DNA of 64,000 nt from Lineus longissimus (GCF_910592395.1 NC_088317.1:15502001-15566000), one strand, 5' to 3'. Positions 1 through 12,605 are shown, counted from the stretch's first letter. Notes: generated by a model from the sequence alone, not told the origin. Translations and numbers: made by a program.

Positions 1-2636
1 ACTTGCTCAATAACCCTTTGCCCCTTGTGTCAATGTAGTCATCGTTGGGTCATGCTCCCTTTGTTGCTAGGACTATCTTTGATATTAATTCGAAGACCCT
101 GACCAGCACACCATCTGATTTAATTTCATGTAGGATCTACATGTAGCTCTCCCAGATTCCCAATGTCAATGTCCAGTCATTTCAGGCTTGTATCAATGTA
201 TAGTAATTACCAGCGAGCCATGTCCCCCTCCATTATAGGACTATCCGTCTTGGTATATCAGCTACAAGTGGCACTTCATGGCACCTTGGGATGGTAGTAA
301 GTAGACATTTCATGTGTACAGACTATTGCTGCCATTCCGTAATTAGCCTCACGGGTATTCTTGCCGATACTCGAGTGTTGAAATCAATTTCGGCAATTGT
401 GCGAGTTGTTTTCTGTGGGGTTCTGGCCATTGACTGAAAGGTGTCCATTGTTATTTTAAAATTCTGGTATGCATAGGTATCAAAGTATCACTGCAGTTTA
501 TAGCTTTGGCCAATTATGACCAGGTGTTTCTGTCTTCAGCCTTGGTCCTGCTACTGTTTAAAATTTGTCACTGACTTATTTCTTTTATGATTCTCCCCGA
601 CTGCAGATATAAAATATTTTGATGTAAAATGTTTCGTCTCCATGGTAACTAATGATGCAGCATCAATGGGGATGTTTTTTTTGTTGAAGTGATGATGACA
701 GTACATGGTATTATGAGCAAAAAGATAGACTTATTTATTATCCCAATGCCTAGTTTGGTACGAATATAGGTTTACCATTGATGGTGCCTCCGACTTAGGA
801 AATTACTTGCAGGTGGGTAGGCAGATTGGTTTCATATTAGGGTAAAATTGAACTGGGGAGGTGCCTTGTGATTCCAACTGCAGAACAGGTCATCCAATGG
901 GCTTGTATTTTCTGTGGCAGCATTGGGTTGGGTGAGAAAGCTGCCCTATCAATTTCGGGCCAGATCTGATGTCTAGCATGTCTGGTATGGCTGCCAGGTG
1001 GCCATCTTGGATTTTACATTCTGGGCTGTAAACTGCAATACGTGTCATTTGATGGGCTTCAGTTTTCAGTGGCATGATAAAGTGTGGTAGGAAAGGTATC
1101 CTATGATCAATTCTGGGCCCGATACAAGACCAGAAATATGATGCAATCACTATCTAGAAGACATTAACACCACTGTGCTTCCAGCTTAGGATCCATGTGT
1201 TTTCCCAATGCACCATAACTTGTAAAAATTCAATGCATTCATCATATCTAATTAATCTCAATGCAAAACAGGCAATAACAGACTTAAGAAATTTATAAGT
1301 GATTTGCATAAGTGATTGATGCTTGTGTAATAATGCTTTGAGCATTTTGAATTCAGTCAATATTTGAGATAGCTTTACCGAAATCTTCACAACTATATTG
1401 CAACATTTACTTTTGCTGAAACCCACTTCAGCAACACATTTTCTTAGCTTTCTAGTGTTCTAGTGCAAGATAGACGATATCTGACTTGGAGAATTTTCAA
1501 GATATTTGCATTATTGATTGGTACACTCGCTCGCCAAGAAATACTAATGATGGTGTGGTTTAGTAGAAACATTACACTGCGACAAACTAATGATGGGCAC
1601 ATGGTGGGTTTTGATACCTGCCATTGACGTATCACATCTCTTGTGACCTCAGTCGAGTCACTTGTCCATTAAATGTGACTTTGAAGCAAGATTCTTGTGC
1701 CGGCATACTTGTAAGGCAAAATATCATCATCATCGTGTTATAGTTCATTGACTTGCTTTTAATAACTATGCAAATGTTTAAGTCTTTTTCCAGGCTATGA
1801 ATTTTGTAGTTGTTATGAGGTCACGGTCTTCGAACTAATAAGTTTAGCTGTTGGGTTTTAACTCCAAACGTAGAACAAAAGGTTTAAGAACATGTTTTAG
1901 AAGTCATTAGTCAACTCGGGGTTCCCCAATTGAGGAAGAATTATTTCATGTATTCATTGTTGGCTCATGTTTTTAGATTATAGGTGGTTATCCACTTTCT
2001 ATTAACATGTTAAACAGAATTTTTAACTGTTCATACCTCTGCCCGAAAGGACATTTTAGTGACACTTGCGAGGAGAAATGGTGTAAACTTTGATGACTAT
2101 TTCTCTTCTGACAGAGACAGAGAGGGTCTGGATGAGAGGGCAAGTTTTTCTCCCAGGGATAACGAGATGGGTAAAAATAAAGAGCCCACAACCTAATGAG
2201 GGCCGGTGTTGTGAAGTGTGATATAGGTGTTCATACATTTTAACTGGATTGATGTACAATTTGTAGGTAGCTCATAAAGGGTTGCACCGTGGACAACAAC
2301 AATGAAATAATAACTAATTTATGGCTAATTTCTTGCAAATAAACATGTTAATTCCAGCAAATTATGTATCCTGTTATCATCATCAGTTGTGTGCATCATG
2401 GTTCTGGAAACTTTCCGATTATATGCGCAATTAACTCATCGCTAACTATAGTGTTATAAGTGGTGAAGTTTCTGGAAGCTGGACCATTCTTCAACATCCA
2501 TTTGTGTGAGCTTCTGACAAAATTCTGGATTCTAATATTAAATTTGGCCTGAAGACTCCATTGGGAATACCATCTTTTCTTCGGTGATTTTATAATTGAC
2601 AACAGCTTCAAACTGATGGGTGTCCATTGCCTAAGG
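1..2636. other. Non-coding DNA upstream of recognised exons
   Basis: I see no convincing exon, RNA gene or mobile element here. Open frames are short, lack codon-like composition and match no family I know. If the glycine-loop exons of CASK lie upstream of the window, this is the interior of a CASK intron; otherwise it is 5' flanking DNA. I looked for the CASK N-lobe signature (glycine loop followed by an AVKIVD-like segment) and did not find it, but a manual scan can miss a short exon. Confidence 0.5.
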
Positions 2637-2787
2637 AGTTTTATGGAATAACTACTCACTCTCTAATTGCAGGCATTCAGGGGTTAATGCCTTCAATTTG
2701 TAGCGTCCTCAGGCATTTCAATGGTTGATTGTTTCCTGTTGATTTCAAGTGTTTATCTTGAAATGGGGTGGGTAACTGTTTCTTGTT
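2637..2787 (+). repeat. Direct repeat, copy 1, left of a MITE
   Basis: About 150 bp, beginning gttttatggaataactact and ending in a ggtaactgtttctt-like segment, recurs at 3434-3583 in the same orientation with scattered substitutions and small indels. The two copies bracket the inverted-terminal-repeat element at about 2797-3415. The divergence is obvious by eye (for example gcattcaggggttaatg against gcgttcaggggcttatg), so the duplication is not recent. Confidence 0.8.
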
Positions 2788-2796
2788 CGGGATAAT

Positions 2797-3415
2797 AGGC
2801 GTTTTTACACGGTGCGGGTTCAAGCCGGATCGAGACTAGTTCAGGTACCAGCCGGTTTATTTTCCCTCGTGTAAAAGCGAACCTACCGTCCTGAACCCTC
2901 CTGGTCCGAGGCGGGTTCCGATCGCCGGTCTCGGGTCGGTGCAGGCCGGTGTAGGCCGGTGGAGGAGGGTTTATTTATGCGTGTAAAAGCGAACCGGCTC
3001 CGAGCCGGTTTGCACATGGTACTCGCGTGACGTCATTCGCGGGAATAGCTGCCGTGTTCCTGGCATGAAATTTTCCGCGGAAAGAAACTGCTGTGAAATC
3101 TTCAATTTATCGAGAGCAAGAGCTTTCTTTCCATACAAATGCTGTGTACCAAAGCAAAAACTCTGCATCTCACCGGCGCCATCGTGAACCATTTTGTATT
3201 ATTTGTTAAGGGTTGTGATATTTTCGTAGCTCCACCGCCAGCAGGATTGATCAGCGCCACCAATTGACGATGTTAGTGACGAACCGGCCTGGAGCCGGAT
3301 CGAGGCCAGATCGTCGAACCGTCCCCGTGTAAAAGCGAAATGAACCGTCCTGAACCGAACACGCCTCGTGACGGTTCAGGAGGGTTGTCTTGAACCAGCA
3401 CCGTGTAAAAAGGCC
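2797..3415. mobile_element. MITE-like element with inverted ends
   Basis: The left end reads taggcgtttttacacggtgc and the right end, reverse-complemented, reads taggcctttttacacggtgc; both continue with a ggttcaag-like segment. This gives imperfect terminal inverted repeats of about 29 bp, possibly with a TA target duplication. The interior is unusually GC-rich for the window. It is built from degenerate repeats of gtgtaaaagcgaacc and ccggt/accgg modules in both orientations, so much of it could fold on itself. No transposase frame is present, so this is a non-autonomous element. I cannot name the family. Confidence 0.75.
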
Positions 3416-3433
3416 TATAGTCTCCCTGCAGGT

Positions 3434-3583
3434 GAAGTTTTGTGGAATAACTACTCACTCACTAATTGCAAGCGTTCAGGGGCTTATGGTTTCAATTTGT
3501 GGCATCCTTGGGCGTTTCAGTGGTTGGTTGTGTCCAGTTGATTTCGAGGGATTGTCCTGAAATGTTGAGGGTAGCTGTTGCTT
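3434..3583 (+). repeat. Direct repeat, copy 2, right of a MITE
   Basis: This is the second copy of the segment at 2637-2787, offset by about 797 bp. It starts gttttgtggaataactact and ends near gggtagctgttgcttc. Together with copy 1 it encloses the MITE-like element. Either a tandem duplication was later split by the insertion, or the outer repeats are part of a larger composite unit. Confidence 0.8.
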
Positions 3584-4053
3584 CTACATCAGTATTCCAC
3601 TCGCATTCTCTCAACTCGTAAGTTACCAAACGTTTCATCGATCGTCAGCAAAGTAGGCATCATGTCCCCCTTACTTCAACACAAATGAACAAAATGATTA
3701 ATTTTCTGAACTTTCACCGTGTCCCTGTTGGATTCAAACCATTCTCAGAACAATCCTGAGAACTCATCGAAAGTCTTCTCGCATCCTGTTGCCGTCTTCA
3801 ACTGAACAAAGACGAGCCAATCTATTATTTTTCATTCGATTTAAGAAAACGTTCCCCAGATGAGGCGCAGCCTATCATTAACTTAGATATTCCCAGGGGA
3901 AATAGCTGTTTGAAGTCTCATACTTTTTAATTTGGGTGCATGTGACAGTCATGAGTGGTTGTCAGTTTCGAGTTTTGCTGGTAGAAATTCACCAATTTTG
4001 CCTTTAGTTTGAAAAAAATGGTCATCAGAAGCATATGCTGTCAATTCAATTAA

Positions 4054-4224
4054 GGAATTGAACCCGAGGCGGAGGACCTTGGTTGAGTTACCAAGACACT
4101 CGAGGGTGGAGCTAAAATACAGTCCAAACCCGAGCCGATAGGCGAGGGTTTGGACGAAATTTTAGCTCCACCCGAGAGTGTCTTGGTAACTCAACCAAGG
4201 TCCGAAGCCGAGGGTTCAATTTCT
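4054..4224. mobile_element. Foldback element (long near-perfect hairpin)
   Basis: Two arms of roughly 75 bp are near-perfect reverse complements. The left arm runs from gaattgaacccgaggc through ccttggttgagttaccaag to ggtggagctaaaat. The right arm runs from attttagctccaccc through cttggtaactcaaccaagg to gccgagggttcaatt. The centre holds a second small palindrome (gtccaaaccc ... gggtttggac). There is no reading frame. The tttagctccaccc...gtgt.tggt core recurs as single-arm fragments near 12540, 12995 and 22690, so this looks like one member of a dispersed foldback family. Confidence 0.85.
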
Positions 4225-5184
4225 ATTCTAAAATACCTCAAACTTAAAAAGATAGGCCACGAAAATAACTTGAATATGTGCGAATTTGGCAAATTCCATC
4301 CATCGCCGGCCCGGCCGGAGCGCCGGTAGCGCCATTGTTTACATTATGTTACGGCAACGTTACAGAAAATGAGACATGTACATTTTGTACAGCGCGCATA
4401 GGAAGTCCGCATCGGCTCGCTCAAGTGATGCTAAAATCCGCGTTAATGGGCTATTTGGAGCGTTTTTCTCGGCAAATATGTGTAGTGCTCATTAAAAAAC
4501 TTAGGGTGGTTGATGCTTCCTTGACTGATTTGTGTTTGAAGCAGTGTTTTGAGAGCCTCAAACTTCTGAAGTGAGCTGAAATTCCATTGACGTGACGTGT
4601 GCATGGTTCCACATTTTAGTGCAACCCGAGGGAACTTTGGTAGAGCATCTTGGTTGCGTGTCCAAAACACTCCGCTCTCAGAACGAGGCTTATGCATTTT
4701 CCATTTAAAAGTTGACTTTACGGTACCAAGGTATTTTAGAATGTGCATTTAAGATTTCTTATTTGTGAGGTGTGGGAGTTCTTGTCAGGTTTTGCTGAAG
4801 TAACACACTATTGATGTTTGCACTACATGTACAAGGAGTCTGGGCTGGATATTTTGGGTTTATACCATACAAAATTCCATCGAATCTAGTTTTAACCCAG
4901 GAAATTAGTAGGCCAACTTAACCCTGTCATGAGAGGTCGATCAGATCAGATGCCACTATGGTAGGGCACCAATTGAGTAATCATAATTGGCCTAGAAATA
5001 AAAGTCCATTTTCACCCTGGGAGAGGTGTCCATCTCAAGCAACTTCCCCCCTGGATTAAGTCCTGAGCTAGCCTCCCAGGTACAAGGTTTCTGGGTTTTA
5101 CATCTCATTTGACAATGTTTGAAGTATGAAGCAATTTTGGGTTAAGTTTCTTGCTCAAGGGACTAGAAGCGGAACAGCTTGGTG

Positions 5185-5255
5185 ATCCTTAGAGAGTCGA
5201 ACCCCAAATGCCTGATTATGAGCCTGTAGCTCTCACCATATGTCACTAGCCTCCC
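5185..5255 (-). repeat. tRNA-derived SINE head (fragment)
   Basis: On the minus strand the sequence has a tRNA-like layout: an A-box-like segment (tggtgagagcta), an anticodon-arm-like ggctcataatcag and a perfect B box, ggttcgactc. The rest of a tRNA fold is not convincing, so I call it a SINE head or decayed tRNA pseudogene rather than a functional tRNA. Confidence 0.45.
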
Positions 5256-6605
5256 CCAGTTGTGTACTCAGATCAGTTTGAGTGTTCTGCTAACGAAAAT
5301 GTCTGCTAAGGGCAATTCTACTTTTGTCTTCTGAAATCTCCAGACTGATTGATTCGGCATTCCATTTCGGCTGTCTTTGTGACTTAAAGGAAACCTGTTA
5401 GTTCAATTATTGGCTGGCAACTTGACAGAATTTGCGGAGGATTACGGTTTCTTGCGTTGCGCTTTAAAAGATTAGGATGGTCCTTTCAAACTTTACTTGT
5501 TCAATTTCTGTCTCAACCTTGACATTTCGAAATGATCAAGTTGAAATAGTTTCCGTTCAAAAGGGAAATTCAAGTAACTGCAGGTCTTAAGATGCATTGA
5601 CAAGTAGATTACAACTTAAAACTTTTGGTTTGATATCTCATGAAGTTATTTGCATTGACCTTTGGGGTGGGCTTGGCTCCCCTATTGTTGTAATTGGCCA
5701 CCCTTGGCCATGCCGTTGACGTCATCACTGAAAATGATGCCATTTTCCTTTCTCAGATCAGTTATAATTGGGGAACTTTAATTATCTTGCCTCTCCCAGT
5801 TCAGATTACTGTTGCAACCTGTGTTCTCGGTAATAAAATGTTGAAGACGATTATGGAGGTTGGAGGTTGGAGTTTGGTTGGAAACCAGAAACCTCTTCCC
5901 GTACACGGCCCTAGCTAGAGAGAGGGGAAAATACCCATCAAGAGTTATCAAATAGTTTTTAAAGCAGATTTTGGCCGTTTTCAGACTGATGGACGAAAAA
6001 AGAGGTGTTTTCACCACCATAATGAAAATCGAGCTACATGTATTGGCCTGCCATGAACATGTAATATGACCTTGTCTTGAGGCTAGGAGGTTGAGCTACT
6101 AGATTGCCCTTCTACTGATGAAATCGTGGTACTTAATCTCAGACTCAATTGAGCCGAATAGAACATGATCTGGCAATGTTTGCTAACAAGCTCATAAACA
6201 CAACCAATAATTGGCGTGGCATGGTATTTGGACAGGTGGTGAAATCTGCCACTTGGTGTTGTGGTTCTCTCATATCTGCCTCTTCATGAGTTATTAGGCT
6301 ACATGGCCAGGTTACATCGTGGAAATGAGCCACTAAAATCCAACAGGTAGTTTGAAACTTTTTTCACAACCAGTTGCTGGCTTAATCACATTTGATAGCA
6401 GTGTTTCTTTTGTGTAAACAAAGCACTACCAGTTATATTCGAACCTTCAGACAATAACTGTACGTCTGGTTCCTCAGTGTGCAAAAGGTAGGAACAATTT
6501 GATGTTTGCATCCGCTGCTCATCCTTAGAGAGAGCCCAGATCAGGAGCTCCTGTTCCATCCTACATTGCCTGACAAATTTGCTTGGTAACTAATGTGCTT
6601 ATCAA

Positions 6606-6695
6606 CAAGGGCCGTTTTCACACGTAGCAAAAAATGAATTTGGTTGCAATTAAACCACATTATATATATTTTTCTGCCAGTGTAAACAGGCCTTG
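6606..6695. mobile_element. Short MITE-like inverted repeat
   Basis: The left end caagggccgttttcacacg pairs, with a few mismatches, with the reverse complement of the right end (caaggcctgtttacactgg). The roughly 90-bp interval is AT-rich and non-coding. The ends resemble those of the larger element at 2797-3415 (ggcc followed by a ttttacac motif), suggesting related termini. Target duplications are unclear. Confidence 0.45.
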
Positions 6696-9540
6696 CATCT
6701 AGTCTTGTCGGCCATTATAACACTGCTAAGTGAAACGTTTGGGGGGGGGGCAGCACACCTTTAAATCAATGCAAACAAAACGATTTGTTGTTTCTTGCTG
6801 AAGGGGACACCTGGCAATGTGCTTGATGCTATTCTATCTTGTGCTATGTGCTACATGTAATTAGCATTAGCGCCTGGTGGCTAAATGGTGCTTACTGTAG
6901 GTTAGGGTTACTTATCCGCACCACTGTTGAACAGATAACTTGACTAAGAAAATATTTCTACAATATGTATCATTGCTTAGCTTTCTCATCCCTTGGAAGC
7001 ATTGTCATACATTAAATGTACTGGCATAGGGAAATTTAAACACACCTTTAATATAGTAAGGTTAACTTGGAACCTGGATGAGTGTGGTGTCAATTCATGC
7101 ATATCTTACATGCTATTTGGTACAAAATGTACTGAAGCAATGAACAAGTCAAGCTGACACCTGCAACTTGGTCTATATTGAATTTGGCAAGTTGTCCTCA
7201 GGTTGGTGTAAACTGCTGATTCATCTCCATGCATCTTATATACGTAGCATTCCATCAAATGCTATAGACCTGCATATACAGTCTAGTTAGTGCAAATCTA
7301 TGCTCACCTACCTCCTGTACATTTCTTTGTTCACCATTGGCCCTGTTCTTCGAAACGAGTTTTGTCACCAACACTGACGTCAACCTGTTGTTATCTCCTT
7401 TAGTTATAAGTCTTCATGCCAAGTTATTTTAACACCGGCACCTGTGACAAAAGTTGTTTTGAACCATCAGGACCTAATCTTTGCCTTGGTAAATTTGGGC
7501 AAGTTGAGGTGGCACCAACATGATTTATAAGCAAAACATCGGAGCAAAGGGACCAAGAACAGTGCTCTCACCTGCAGACAACAAAGTAGCAATGATTTCA
7601 TATTGAGGTATATGAGAAAGTAAGCCCAGAAATACATGCAGGCGATGGTTCTTAAGTGTGCAAATTGCAAAGATGTCCAGAATGTTCAATGTGTTTTGGC
7701 AATAATATCTTCAGCTATATGGATCTGTTGACCTGATATTCCTAGAAAACGTGTTCTCAGGTTTTCCTGTTCTTCGAGGGTCCTTCACGAATCGTAATTG
7801 CCATTGCCGAAATTCATACAATTTGGATGAATTCGTTGCACGCTATATGTTGGGATGGTACACATATTGTGAGGTCCTTGCTGGTTCTTTGAATTCTTAA
7901 AACTAGGAGGTGTTGGCACTGTGCACGAAGCACAGGTGACTGTGATCTACTTGAGTTGGAGCAGACTTCTGTCATAAAGCCGGTCTGCACTAGCAACATA
8001 TCTTTGTGCATGGACATGTGTTTCAATCTGGAACCAAGTCGAGTTTCATTCTACATGCGTTATGTATCCCCATATTGTAAATACAACTCAATGACGGGGC
8101 GGGAAGACAATTTTCCAGAGGACACTTGAGTTTGATGAAGAATTAATTGTTTGTCATTGACCGTCGTAGATGTGGTGCTGGATCCATGAAGCTCAGTGTT
8201 TGTGTGCATGTATCAGAAAATGCCACTTAAGAATGTTTGAAGTTTCAGTTGCACGCAATTTTGTGCATGCATTTTCATCCCTTGGTAATATTTTGGAGCA
8301 TTCGTTTGGAAATGTGAGTTAAAATCAGGAAATTTGGTTTCGGAGTGTACTGGAGACTTTGGAATAATTTATTTTGAAGGACACTTGAAATAAGAAAATT
8401 AGGCTCTGTGCTACAGTCCTTTCTTATGCTCTCTGTCTTGTATGCACTCTGTATCTATTTCTCGAAGTCTTCTCGAAACTCTAATCAAATACTTTAGCTT
8501 ATTGGAGAATTGTAAAATCGAAAAAAAAGCCACTGCCAGTAAGATCTTACCAGTATTTACACAAGTGTGTTGTAGAAATTGTAATTGTTTTTGATCATCG
8601 ACCACGCCGTAGGGTTAGATATCACAAATACACAAGAGCACGTCAGAAACTTGGAAGTAACTTGAGGAATTCATATTGGAGCCAAGGAAATTGACAGTGC
8701 CAAAGTGCTCGAGAAAGTGACTGAGATTCTGACGTTGTTTCAGCACTTGTACGGGACATGAGAAGTTACAATAGAAGACAGTTGGAGTGTGTGTAATTGC
8801 TGCAATGTGCGAAAATTTCTTGTTCTGTATACATGGTGGATGTGAAATTATGAGTAGTGTCGGAGCAGAAGATATGATACATGTAGGAATTCGTATTCTG
8901 GTTTGGTGTTGACAGTCAGTGGTGCACAAGAAACAATTTTGTATAAAATACTTTTTCAGAACATTAGATTTTGACAGCTGTCTTCTGCGACTGATATGAA
9001 TATCATCATCTCTCCTGTCTCAATTTTAAACATGATTTTGGATTAAGAAAAAATTGATGGATAATAAATGGTGCTGGACATTCTTGATGGTAGATCGAAG
9101 AGTCAAATTCAGTATTTGACATTCACGGCTGATGCGAGTTCATGTCAGAACTTGCAACGAAGTCGACACTGCATGGAAAAGTTCCAGTTTTCTGGTCGCG
9201 GATTTTGTTAAGTTAGGGATGAGACTTATGAAGTATCAAGTCGAAAAGGATACAAGTTACTGTCGCAGCCAAATTTTATAGAAGGATAATACATTATGAC
9301 TTCTCCAGTCTAAAGGTTTTGTGTTTCAAGTTATGGGTCTCTTGAAGAAGTAGTAAGGAGTATAAGTTCTGATACCTCAGCAAATGCATTGGAGGATGTA
9401 CACTGTGACACACTGTCAATGTTGACATAGGGATATACTAGTTCAGGCAGCAATCTCTAGAATTCAAAGCAGCTTGTCTGCATCCACGTATCATCGCGTT
9501 AGTGCAAAATAAACCTCATTTCGCAATTCACACCACCAAC

Positions 9541-9715
9541 ATGGACTGGTACCAATATAACGGGCTCATCGGGACCGAGCCCACCCCCTTTATCCTCCCC
9601 AGGTTCTTTTATGGTACGTTTTTCGAATGTTTCGAAGTTAGCCGTGAGAAAGAAGCAGAGATTGGACTACTGCGATTCTCGGAGAATGGGAACTTGTCGA
9701 TTACAGGGGTCACAG
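9541..9715 (+). CDS. CASK: Candidate alternative first exon of CASK
   Basis: An ATG in good context (accaacatgg) opens 58 codons that end at a consensus donor (cag/gtgagt at 9716). The exon ends in phase 1 with a G. The next recognised CASK exon (22442) begins with AC TTG AAG, so the junction rebuilds GAC, the Asp of the conserved DLKRE segment. The predicted peptide starts MDWYQYNGLIG and is rich in aromatic residues (FFYGTFF near residues 22-28), followed by a charged segment with SREKEAE. It does not resemble the CASK N-lobe and I recognise no family in it. A transcript starting here would lack the glycine loop and the VAIK lysine, so ATP binding would probably be lost while the C-lobe scaffold remained. 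The splice fit and coding-like base use support it; no RNA evidence is available, and chance phase agreement is possible. Confidence 0.5.
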
Positions 9716-10535
9716 GTGAGTAATAACGAATGGTGGTCAGGTATTGATGCCCAGTTTTTGCTTACTCAAAGTTAGTTTCACTTCTTATTTTGGCTTCGTC
9801 TGTACAAGACTATGCATTGACTGTGTAATCCTATTGGAAGTATATTCCTTTGGACAGTTGATGGAGGCATTGAAATGATAGAAGAACTGATTATAAAATC
9901 CTTGATATTTGTGTGAGGTTTCTGCTGAGGGTTCCTCTCCCAAGTTGAATGAACATTCTTCTGATCGTTCACCTGGTCCATCTTCTCAAGAATGCTGTGG
10001 CTGTTGAATCTCACTAGTATTTGCAGTTGGATTTTGCAGATTTCTCAAAACGTGGTGTAGTCCCTCCATTTCAATGGTCACTGTTCTTGAGAAATGAATC
10101 AAATACATCATTATAGATGCTGCTATTAAAATACACAATATAGTTGGTGGACAAAATCCTTCATTGTCGAAATCATTTTGCTCTGGCTTTCAACATGTTC
10201 AAATGAACACTAGGGCAGTTGTAACCGTAAAAAGACAAAATCATTGCCTCTCTTGAACAGCATAAACCATACAATTGTCTTCCTGTACCTCGTAAAAGTT
10301 GCCTTCCTGCAGCAATTCAGTTTGAATGATTGGGAATATAACTTGGTACTTTTACTATTCAGCACACGCGTGACTTCGAGAACCCAATTATTCCCAAGAG
10401 GAACAAGTGTTGTATGGTGTGCTTCAGATGCACTCAGACAGGCATCATTTAAGTTGGGAGACAATCATTTTCTATTCTAGTTTGTGTGGTATCATCTGTC
10501 TCTCAGAATGAAATTAGTACAGAAAAATCAAGTTG

Positions 10536-10609
10536 CCTTGACTGGGAATCGAACCACATTTCCTTGGATTGTTGGTCCACTTCTCAACCAATGAGCTATC
10601 AAGGTTCCC
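10536..10609 (-). repeat. tRNA-derived SINE head
   Basis: Read on the minus strand, ccttgatagctcattggttg supplies an A-box-like segment and tgtggttcgattcccagtc supplies a strong B box (ggttcgattcc). The outer ends, gggaacctt and cagtcaagg, give partial acceptor-stem pairing. The order and spacing are those of a tRNA of about 74 nt, but the anticodon arm is poor. A SINE head or tRNA pseudogene is the best reading. Confidence 0.6.
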
Positions 10610-12537
10610 TTGACTCTATTGTACTTGTTGTTTGGTTTTCGTACTTTATAGATAAATGTAATAAATATAGTTTGATTTTCCTGCTGTCATTTGACAGCAA
10701 TATCACTTGATTCTAAAATTTCCTCCCATTTCTATCATTCAGAGACTGGAGAGGAGCTTCAGGATGGCTTTGAAGGTACTGGTAGTCTCTGTTGCTGCAC
10801 AAACAGCCTCTCCCTGCATGAGCTGCAAACAAGAAGTTTTTGTCACTGCAACCTGTGACAATGATCGCTGCTATGAGTAATAAACTGGTTACTTGGCTGC
10901 ATGTAAAACCTGTAATCACTTGGTCTGATAACAATCGTAGGTCATTGATTACATTGATTACAATGACCACTGCAAACAAAAGTTTTTTTGTTGTTGCAAG
11001 AAATCATGACTGCAAGTCATTCGACAAAAATCTCATATTTGCGGGGCGCTAGTTGTTCGAGTTGACAGTTTCTCTCTTAACAGATTTCCAGAATTCCAAA
11101 AAATATTCATTAATATAGCTTGCTGTCAAGACGTTATCCCGCTGTCCATCCCTGTCCTGTATGCCAGTTTGAGCAGAGTCTTCCAGTTGACAGCTTCTCT
11201 CTAACAAATCTCCAGTTCCAAAAGCTTGCCATCAACACATTATCTTGCCTTCCATCCCTGTCCTTTATGCCACATTGAGAATTCCTCAGGATCCATGACA
11301 TATTCTCTTGCCAGTCACTTGGGGCTCATTCATACTCCAGTTGTCAAAAGTGCTTCTATCTGCCCTTTTGCACATCGCCGTGTCACACAAGAAGGTCAAT
11401 TGAGCTAAATCTGCATTTACTTTTGTCTCATGTGGTCGGAAACTATCTGCTAACAAATTGACTTCAAAAAGCTCTAAATAAAACAGATTTGTTCGGGTCA
11501 TGTTCGATCAGTGTCCAGAGAGATGTTGTCAGACGCTTCTTTCTTTTTGCTTGTAACACTCAACTTTCACTCAAAGCTGGTTGAACACCATTGTTCAGTT
11601 CATAAAAACATGACAATTTGATATTTGACACTTAGCTCCTCAGTACAATTTATAATGAATTTGGAGGTTCATGGGATGGACAACCCTCATACGATGTTAT
11701 AGAATTTGTCTCCGAAACCTCTTCAGTCCTTGTTACTAAACATGCTGAACAACCAAATGCAGGTTGCTCCTATTTGTGTCCGCTTAATTGGCCAACTGCT
11801 ATCGATTTCGAATAACATTCATCTGGGCCTCAATAAATAATATTACCATAAGGTTACAGGGTGATCAATTGTAAATGTGACACTTTTTTGGTCAATGTTC
11901 CCATGTGCATTGGCCGTGTTGGCATCACCATTTTGGCTGGAACTTGGACAGAATCCCTCCAAATACTTCTATTAAATCTGACCTTGGGACTCTTGGGGAA
12001 GTTGTGTGTACTAAAAATAAGAAATAAGGTATACTGTCTGAAGCGGAATTCATAGTCTGATGCAGGTCACATAGGCATCTAGATCTTGATAGCATGTCAG
12101 GTCCTGATACAAACAGTTCTTTAATTTGGCATCAAAATGTTGGACACTGATGGTGCATGTAACGTGTTGGAGTATGAATTCAGCTTTTAGTCAAAAGAAA
12201 ATTTGAAAAACATCAAACATTTTCATAAAAATAGTTTGCTAACATGACTAATAGTTTTCTAACATGAAACAGGTAAAGAACAAACATAATGGCAAGAAAA
12301 TCCACCCACTCCTTTCAGCTAACAGCAAGTAGCCCTAATACACTTTCCTGTGTTTGAACTGTTCAATTGTTTAAATACGCCAAATATTTAAATGACTTTG
12401 CCTAGCAATCGCGTTCTAAGTAAACAAAATAGATATCGGGGAAATGTATAGTTTTACTTTCTCTCTTCATGTGCAGAAACAGTCAGTATTGCGGGTCCCA
12501 GAATCTATGCTGTAATGGTGACAAAAAAATTTTTGAC

Positions 12538-12605
12538 CTACATTTTAGCTTTGCCCTCTTGGTGTTTGGTGAGACAACCAATGCCTCAAGTTTGGTTTCA
12601 AGTCC
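12538..12605 (+). repeat. Fragment of dispersed tttagctcc family
   Basis: The segment contains cattttagctttgccctc followed by gtgtttggtgagacaaccaa and a tcaagtttggtt-like tail. The same order of blocks occurs at 12991-13065 and 22687-22750, and the first two blocks form the right arm of the foldback element at 4054-4224. It is therefore a single-arm remnant of that family. Confidence 0.5.

Larger units (their letters stand above)
4225..9540. other. Non-coding stretch before the candidate alternative exon
   Basis: Apart from a tRNA-like SINE head (about 5185-5255), a small MITE-like inverted repeat (6606-6695) and a run of ten G at 6740-6749, I see nothing I can name. There is no convincing TATA box or CpG-rich promoter directly before 9541. 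If the exon at 9541 is a true first exon, its promoter should lie in the last few hundred bases, where I recognise no motif. Confidence 0.5.

Noticed and set aside
10536-10609. Functional tRNA gene
   Set aside because: A and B boxes are good but the cloverleaf pairing and anticodon arm are poor, so it is listed as a SINE head.
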